14,538 nt of DNA from Anaerolineae bacterium (GTDB lineage Bacteria > Chloroflexota > Anaerolineae > SpSt-600). Numbering within the stretch: position 1 is the first letter of the stretch; every line of letters begins with the position of its first letter. Location: assembly GCA_028275425.1 (NCBI GenBank), contig JAPWUT010000019.1:1-14538 (forward strand), in the 5' to 3' direction. The notes below the pieces were generated by a model. It saw nothing but the letters and a program-made list of their open reading frames with translations. It did no database searches and had not been told where the DNA came from. The position numbers and the translations under genes were made by a program. Below, one piece after another: positions 13,381 to 14,538 of the stretch.

Positions 13381-14127
13381 TTAATGTTCCGCCTCGTGGG
13401 CGGCAGTAGCCATGGAAAAGTAAATAGTGCTGAGAACGGCAAAAATTATGGCCTGTATTAGGCCGAAAAGGGACTCAAGGAGCAAGAAAACCGCCGGGAT
13501 GAGCGGCGGAAGCATCACGAAAATCACGGTTAAAACCACATCGCCCCCGAAGATGTTACCGAAAAGTCGTGCTGAGAGGGAGAGGATATGGGAGAGCTCG
13601 CTGACAAGGTGGATGGGGGCCATGAGGGGGGCCAGAATGGGAGGAGTAACGAACTCCTTGAGGTAACCCTTCAGGCCCCTGTAGGCAATCCCGGCCACCT
13701 GGACCAGAAAGACTGTGATTAGAGCCATGGCCAGGGTGGTGTTGAGGTCGCTGTTAGGTGGGCGGAAAATCGGGACATGGTGGTAAGTTATCGTGCCGAA
13801 ACCAGGCAGAAGGCCAAGCCAGTTGGCGGTAAGGATGAACAAGAAGAGAGTCATGATTAAGGGGAAGATAATGTTTCCTACCCTTTCCCCGGCTATGTTT
13901 TTGACGAGATTGTAGACAGTTTCAATGACCATCTCCACGATGCTTTGCAAAGCGCCGGGGATTAGGCTAATTCGCTTTCTCACCACGAAGGCCAGAGTTA
14001 CAAGGAGCACCATCACTACCCAGGTAGTGAGGATGGTATTAGTTATGGGTATAGGGCCGAGGTAGAAGAGCTTCTCGGCCCCCATGGATATCTCATGGAA
14101 CTCTATCCCGAAGAGCTTGCCTAACAT
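13381..14127 (-). CDS. atpB: ATP synthase F0 a subunit
   Basis: This is the stator membrane subunit that provides the two proton half-channels beside the c-ring (248 aa, typical). It has several hydrophobic helices: about 31-49, 86-108, 130-147, then the long tilted pair around 172-203 and 207-241. The essential arginine is Arg187 in the SARLFGN motif, with the conserved Glu177 (SEL) ahead and Gln225 in the last helix. The ATG at 14127 follows a GAGGTGAAGA ribosome binding site and lies 8 bp after the AtpI-like gene. No signal peptide beyond the normal N-terminal segment is apparent. Confidence 0.96.
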   Translation of the reverse strand: MLGKLFGIEFHEISMGAEKLFYLGPIPITNTILTTWVVMVLLVTLAFVVRKRISLIPGALQSIVEMVIETVYNLVKNIAGERVGNIIFPLIMTLFLFILTANWLGLLPGFGTITYHHVPIFRPPNSDLNTTLAMALITVFLVQVAGIAYRGLKGYLKEFVTPPILAPLMAPIHLVSELSHILSLSARLFGNIFGGDVVLTVIFVMLPPLIPAVFLLLESLFGLIQAIIFAVLSTIYFSMATAAHEAEH

Positions 14128-14135
14128 TCTTCACC

Positions 14136-14444
14136 TCACGGAACAGGTTTCCTTTGGGCATACCAAAGGTACGCCTTGTAGATTACCCGCAAGGTCTGGT
14201 GGGCGAGTATGCCGGCGATAACACCCCAAAGGTTAAAGCCGAGGAAACGGATGACGGCATAGCAAAAAGCGAAGAAAAGGAAAAGCTTAGTAACGAAGAA
14301 AAGCCCGAAGAGGCCCCCGAGCCATTTGGGAGCTTTAGGGGAAAAGATTAGCTTTCTTACGCTGAACTCCGTAAGGAAACTATTGAACCAAGAGCCTCCT
14401 GCTCCAGCCAAGAATCCCGCTGCGAACAGAATTAATTCCTTCAT
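14136..14444 (-). CDS. Small three-helix membrane protein, AtpI- or AtpR-like
   Basis: This 102-aa hydrophobic protein has three likely membrane helices (about 3-22, 42-66 and 68-90), separated by a basic loop KLIFSPKAPK. Its position between atpZ and atpB is that of AtpI, a four-helix protein that assists c-ring assembly in other bacteria. The length and three-helix pattern also resemble AtpR of N-ATPase operons. The order here, with the rest of a normal F-type operon, favours the AtpI-like role, but the sequence is poorly conserved and a family search is needed. The ATG at 14444 overlaps the end of the preceding gene (ATGA) and has GGTGAGGAG upstream, so translation is coupled. Confidence 0.65.
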   Translation of the reverse strand: MKELILFAAGFLAGAGGSWFNSFLTEFSVRKLIFSPKAPKWLGGLFGLFFVTKLFLFFAFCYAVIRFLGFNLWGVIAGILAHQTLRVIYKAYLWYAQRKPVP

Positions 14445-14538
14445 CTCCTCACCATAGAGGAAAGCCTGTAAAGATTATATCCGGCCGAAGCCAATCCTAA
14501 AAAAAGGCCGACAAGAGTGAAAATGGGCTTCGTTCCGA
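14441..14538 (-). CDS. atpZ: AtpZ-like protein, C-terminal 31 codons (cut by window edge)
   Basis: A frame open from the right edge ends in TGA at 14443-14441 and encodes 31 residues. The segment TLVGLFLGLASAGYNLYR, ending in SSMVRR, is typical of the second membrane helix and cytoplasmic tail of AtpZ (the F0F1-ATPase gene1/AtpZ family), a roughly 70-100 aa two-helix protein encoded ahead of atpI. The stop overlaps the next ATG by 4 bp. The remainder of the gene and any operon promoter lie outside the window. The assignment rests on this short motif and on the neighbouring genes. Confidence 0.7.
   Translation of the reverse strand, partial: GTKPIFTLVGLFLGLASAGYNLYRLSSMVRR

Overview
This 14.5 kb window looks like a chromosomal segment of a bacterium, most likely a Chloroflexota member (Anaerolineae/Thermoflexia-like). 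That placement is an inference from the general look of the F-type ATP synthase subunits, the glycosyltransferase types, a moderately high GC content and the G/C-rich intergenic repeats. No rRNA or other decisive marker is present. There is no sign of phage, plasmid, insertion sequence or CRISPR.

Layout. Positions 1-317 hold two imperfect direct copies of a ~155 bp, hairpin-rich, non-coding repeat; the window starts inside what is probably a longer array. A sigma70-type promoter (342-370) then starts a rightward run of four tightly packed genes: a TatD-family metal-dependent hydrolase, a long-chain polyprenyl diphosphate synthase, a GT2 glycosyltransferase and a GT4 glycosyltransferase (400-4321). 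About 150 bp later a second near-consensus promoter (4473-4502) starts a second rightward run: an AmmeMemoRadiSam-type radical SAM enzyme, a metallo-beta-lactamase-fold hydrolase, a PHP-domain phosphoesterase and a histidine ammonia-lyase (4522-8734). Their gaps are 3 bp or 4-bp stop/start overlaps.

The rest reads leftward. From the right edge come the end of atpZ, an AtpI/AtpR-like small membrane protein, then atpB (a), atpE (c), atpF (b), atpH (delta), atpA (alpha) and atpG (gamma). The beta and epsilon genes (atpD, atpC), which usually follow atpG, are absent. In their place are a tRNA-Tyr(GTA) with its own perfect TTGACA-17-TATAAT promoter and a WecG/TagA/CpsF-family glycosyltransferase, whose stop codon lies 1 bp from that of the ammonia-lyase.

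How the genes fit together. The polyprenyl synthase could supply a menaquinone side chain or a lipid carrier. The two glycosyltransferases in its operon and the WecG/TagA enzyme across the convergent junction suggest envelope glycan assembly. The c subunit has the carboxylate of a proton-type rotor and lacks the glutamine and serine ligands of sodium-type rotors. The second operon joins four enzymes with no obvious shared pathway: the radical SAM enzyme lacks its usual Memo/AMMECR1 partners here, and the ammonia-lyase lacks other hut genes. It is the most open-ended system in the window.

Several starts were chosen from promoter and Shine-Dalgarno positions rather than the longest open frame (tatD at 400, polyprenyl synthase at 1196, GT4 at 3146, radical SAM at 4522, wecG at 9470).
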